A DNA stretch of 64,000 bases from Streptomyces qinzhouensis (GTDB taxonomy: Bacteria; Actinomycetota; Actinomycetes; Streptomycetales; Streptomycetaceae). Below the pieces are notes generated by a model, which saw nothing but the letters and a program-made list of their open reading frames with translations, had not been told where the DNA came from and did no database searches. This document shows, piece after piece, positions 61,005 through 64,000 of the stretch; position 1 is the stretch's first letter, and each line of letters opens with the position of its first letter. Made by a program: the position numbers and the translations under genes. The stretch lies in contig NZ_CP042266.1 in assembly GCF_007856155.1 (NCBI RefSeq), forward strand, positions 7,998,001 to 8,062,000, read 5' to 3'.

Positions 61005-63857
61005 TCAGACCGCCTGACAGGGCACGGCGTGATCCCCGTCCAGGAGCTGCTCCCGGTTCCTGATGCCCAACTTCCGGTAGACCCGGGTCAGATGCTGCTC
61101 CACCGTGCTGACCGTGATGTACAGCCGGTCGGCGATCTCCCGGTTGGCGTACCCCTGCGTGGCGAGAATCGCGACCCGCCGCTCCGACTCGCTCAGCCTG
61201 TCGAAGCTGAACTGGTCCCCGCCGTGGCCGCCGCCCGGGCTCGCCGGCTTCTTCGCCTCGGCGACCCGGGGCGTCTTCGTCGGCAGCAGCGACTGGCACA
61301 ACGACTCCGCCCGGCAGCTCCTGGCCAGCCGCCAGGCCCGCCGCGCCGTCTGCCGCGCCACCGCCGTCTCACCCAACTGCTGGTAGGCACGGCTCAGATC
61401 GACCAGGACACTCGCCGCCTCGTACCACGCACCGCTGTTGTCCAGCCGGTCGAACGCGTCCAGCAGAATCGGCGGCTGCTTCGCCGCCGGCTGCAGCAGC
61501 GCCAGACTGTGCAGCACCATCCCCCGGGACCGCGTCAGCCCCGCCTCCGTCGCCGCGAACTGCTTCTCCACCAGCCGCGCCGCCCGCTCCCGGTCACCCA
61601 GCCGCATCCACACCTCCGCCGCCCCCAGCCGCCACGGCGCCAGGGCCGGCGTGTCCACATTCCAGCGCTGCATCAGCGTGCCGCAGCCCAGGAAATCGGT
61701 CAGCGCCATGTTCAGCTTGCCCGTCGCCACATGGTGCCGGCCCCGCGCATACAGGTAATGCAGCCCGGCCCGCGTCTGGAACAACGCCTGCGGAGGCTCC
61801 ACGGCCAGCAGCTTCACCACGGCCTCATGGTCACCCATCGCGGTCAGCGCCTCGATCAGCACCGCCAGCGCCGACGCACTGCCGACATTCCAGCTCCGCC
61901 CCGACAACCGGGCCCGCGCCGTCTCCGCCTGGCGCACCGCATCCGCCAACTGGCCACGCCGCAGCGAGATCAGCGCGCCGGTGCTCTCCAGCAGCCCCCG
62001 CCACCCCGGCGCCTCGTACCGCCCCGAGTCGGCCGCGAGGACCTCGTACCACTTACGGGCCGCATCCAGCCGATCCGTATAACAGAGCGTCAGCAGCGCG
62101 GCCTGAAAACCGTCCAGCTTCCACGGTTCGGGGGAGTGACTGCCCTGAAGCACCTGCTCGGCCAGCGCGATCGCGTCCTCGTCCGCCCCCCGCCCCAGCG
62201 CCCGCACCAGAGCGTGCCGGGCCCGCACCTCCGACGTCGACGTCGCCGACAACTGCACCTTCGGCAGCGGCCGGGCCGGCCGGTCGAGCAGCCCCAAAAA
62301 CTCCGAGGCCATCAGCAGCCGCGTACCGTGCAGCGCCGTCACCGCACCCTCGTCGCCGTTCTGATGGTCCACGACCTTCATCGCCTCGTCGAAGTGGAGG
62401 TAGAACATCATGCCCTCCGCCACCCGCAGCGCATCACCGCACGCCAGCTTCCCCGCCGTGATCGGATTCTTCAGCGCCAGAAAGTGCTGAGCCGAGTGGG
62501 CGGGCCGCAGCTGCCACTGGCCATAGGCGTACTGCGACATCACCGACAGCCGCTCCGCCTCCTCCGAGCAGCAGTCCCGGGCCAGCTCCAGACACCTCAG
62601 CCCCTGCGCCACCTCACCGTCCGCCAGCGCCTGCCGGGCGGCCTCCTGAAGCACCGGAACCACCCACCCCTCGCGCAGCGGACCCGACCCGAGCAGATGC
62701 ACGGCAACGGCCTGCGGCGGCGCCCCGTCGTCGTACAGCAGCCGGGCCGCGCGATGCCGCAGCTCCGTCGCCTCGTCGGGGGACATCTCACGCAGCAGCG
62801 CCTGCCGCATACCCGGATGCCGCAACCGGGTACCGTCCAGCACACCGATCCCCGTGAGCAGCCGCAGACAGCGCCGCACCAGCTCCGCCTCGATACCGCT
62901 CAACCGGCTCAGCAACAGCGTCGTGGCCGCCCGGTCCAGCAGCGCCACACAGCGGGCCACCCGCTCCGCGTGCGGACCCAGCCGGTGCAGACAGGTGAGA
63001 ACCACCTGCTGGAAGACGTGCCCGGCCGACAGCCGGTCCCCGGGATCGGGCCGGCCGCCGTGATCATCGGCCCCCGACAGCACCCGGGCCGCCGCCGACT
63101 CCGACGCCGCGCGTAATCCGTCCTCCACCACGGCCTGGACGAGCAGCGGATTGCCCATGCTCAGCCGGTGCAGCTCCGCCACGAAATCGTCCGGCGGAGC
63201 GAACGGGACCAGACTCGCCGCCAGCTCCCGCACCCCCTCGCGGGAGAGCGGCCCCAGATGGAAACGCCGTACGCTCGTCTTGTAGACGAGATCGTCCAGA
63301 ACACGAGGCGACTGCTCGTCGACGAGCAGGGTGCCTCGTGTCAGCACCAGCGTGACGGGCAGCTGCGGCAGCCGCTGCGCCAGATAACGGATACAGAAGA
63401 GCGTGGCCGCGTCGGTGTGCTGAATATCGTCCACCGTGATCAGCACATGTCCCCGGGCCGCCAGAGCGGCGACGACCCGGTGCGTCTGCCGGGCGACCGC
63501 CACCAGCTCGTCCTGGGCCACCCCCGAAGCCGGCGGGACGGCCACCCCGGCCGGCCCGCCGAGGCGGACCCCGCCGGGGAGATCGACGCCGCCGCCCGCG
63601 GCCTCCGGAGCGTGCGCGTGCACCGCCTGGAACAGCTGGGCCAGCCCGCTGAACGCATGCTCACGCTCGTCCGGTGTGCTCACCACACCGAGAACAGTGC
63701 TGCCCGCCGAAGACGCCTGGTCCGCCAGGACGTTCAGAACAGCGGTCTTTCCCATGGCGGTCGAGCCGCTGATCGAGGCGATGGCACCCCTGCCCCGCGC
63801 GGACCGGGCCAGCAGGTCACCGAGTTCTTCGAGAATCTCCGAACGCTCCACCAGCAC
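61005..63857 (-). CDS. LAL-family (large LuxR) pathway regulator with TTA codon
   Basis: 950 residues from a GTG. N-terminal AAA ATPase with Walker A SGSTAMGKTAVLNVL and Walker B VLITVDDIQHTD, a long TPR-like helical middle, and a C-terminal LuxR helix-turn-helix (LSESERRVAILATQGYANRE; IADRLYITVSTVEQHLTRVY). This is the PikD/LAL architecture of cluster-situated activators of macrolide and macrolactam pathways. One in-frame TTA codon (codon 248, 63114-63116) makes expression dependent on bldA. The best candidate for binding the CCCCTAGGG-type boxes in zone 3. Confidence 0.92.
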   Translation of the reverse strand: MLVERSEILEELGDLLARSARGRGAIASISGSTAMGKTAVLNVLADQASSAGSTVLGVVSTPDEREHAFSGLAQLFQAVHAHAPEAAGGGVDLPGGVRLGGPAGVAVPPASGVAQDELVAVARQTHRVVAALAARGHVLITVDDIQHTDAATLFCIRYLAQRLPQLPVTLVLTRGTLLVDEQSPRVLDDLVYKTSVRRFHLGPLSREGVRELAASLVPFAPPDDFVAELHRLSMGNPLLVQAVVEDGLRAASESAAARVLSGADDHGGRPDPGDRLSAGHVFQQVVLTCLHRLGPHAERVARCVALLDRAATTLLLSRLSGIEAELVRRCLRLLTGIGVLDGTRLRHPGMRQALLREMSPDEATELRHRAARLLYDDGAPPQAVAVHLLGSGPLREGWVVPVLQEAARQALADGEVAQGLRCLELARDCCSEEAERLSVMSQYAYGQWQLRPAHSAQHFLALKNPITAGKLACGDALRVAEGMMFYLHFDEAMKVVDHQNGDEGAVTALHGTRLLMASEFLGLLDRPARPLPKVQLSATSTSEVRARHALVRALGRGADEDAIALAEQVLQGSHSPEPWKLDGFQAALLTLCYTDRLDAARKWYEVLAADSGRYEAPGWRGLLESTGALISLRRGQLADAVRQAETARARLSGRSWNVGSASALAVLIEALTAMGDHEAVVKLLAVEPPQALFQTRAGLHYLYARGRHHVATGKLNMALTDFLGCGTLMQRWNVDTPALAPWRLGAAEVWMRLGDRERAARLVEKQFAATEAGLTRSRGMVLHSLALLQPAAKQPPILLDAFDRLDNSGAWYEAASVLVDLSRAYQQLGETAVARQTARRAWRLARSCRAESLCQSLLPTKTPRVAEAKKPASPGGGHGGDQFSFDRLSESERRVAILATQGYANREIADRLYITVSTVEQHLTRVYRKLGIRNREQLLDGDHAVPCQAV

Positions 63858-64000
63858 TGTTTCCCCCTGTCGGTACGTACACCATGCAGCCTGCCCCGTC
63901 GCCGGTGACGGCCGGCACGGGACGGGACCGCTTACGGAGGGGGAGTCCGCGGCGCATCGCCGAACTCACGTGGAGACGGAATGACTCCGCACGGGACCGC
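63858..64000. other. Right-edge intergenic sequence
   Basis: 143 bp upstream of the LAL gene to the window edge. No gene start or operator is evident, and the CCCCTAGGG box is absent. Confidence 0.5.

Overview
The window is high-GC actinobacterial DNA, almost certainly from Streptomyces or a close relative. The evidence is GC-biased third codon positions, many GTG starts, 1-4 nt stop/start overlaps, SARP and LAL regulators with rare TTA codons, and modular PKS genes. No tRNA, rRNA, CRISPR array or phage module was seen. It divides into three zones.

(1) About 1-15.9 kb is ordinary chromosome. It holds a nitroreductase cut by the window edge, a TetR/VOC pair with twin operators, and a SulP anion transporter behind a possible carbonic anhydrase remnant. 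An MHS-type MFS permease, a secreted SnoaL-like protein and TerB follow. Then come a TetR / saccharopine-dehydrogenase-like / methyltransferase unit, a DUF2071 protein, a HEAT-MerR pair, and a hypothetical gene frameshifted at a C7 tract. A MITE-like element cuts a small signal-peptide gene at 2.43 kb.

(2) About 15.9-37.3 kb is an unusual biosynthetic locus. An ACP-KASIII-FabG operon ends in a broken acyltransferase and two tiny ORFs embedded in tandem repeats. Two large SARP-type regulators follow. A minus-strand operon then interleaves the pyrrole-2-carboxyl starter pathway (prolyl-AMP ligase, PCP, prolyl-PCP dehydrogenase) with divergent copies of trpD, trpA, trpF and trpC and an ectoine-synthase-like cupin. 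A Tat-exported FAD oxidase, a SnoaL-like protein and a hot-dog thioesterase follow on the plus strand. Three promoters (19.4, 32.7 and 34.8 kb) share one layout: two TTGCG heptamers 11 bp apart, then 9 nt, then the -10. This ties the three operons into one probable SARP regulon, and two of them look leaderless.

(3) About 37.5-64 kb carries a PPTase, an ABC exporter with an orphan histidine kinase, and apparent aminoacyl starter machinery of the macrolactam (vicenistatin) type. That machinery is two stand-alone adenylation enzymes, a discrete ACP, a non-malonyl acyltransferase with PGxGP and Trp in place of the malonate-binding Arg, and a PKS that opens with an ACP. The PKS is ACP-[KS-AT(malonyl)-DH-KR-ACP]-[KS-AT(methylmalonyl)-DH-KR-ACP], with no thioesterase and a probable C-terminal docking segment, so the assembly line continues elsewhere. 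A KamA-like radical SAM aminomutase and a class I/II aminotransferase probably supply a beta-amino acid. A LAL regulator with a TTA codon closes the window. A CCCCTAGGG-like box recurs in three intergenic regions of this zone. A second MITE copy lies immediately upstream of the PKS ribosome-binding site.

Whether zones 2 and 3 make one hybrid metabolite or two cannot be decided from sequence alone. The different promoter boxes argue for two regulons side by side.
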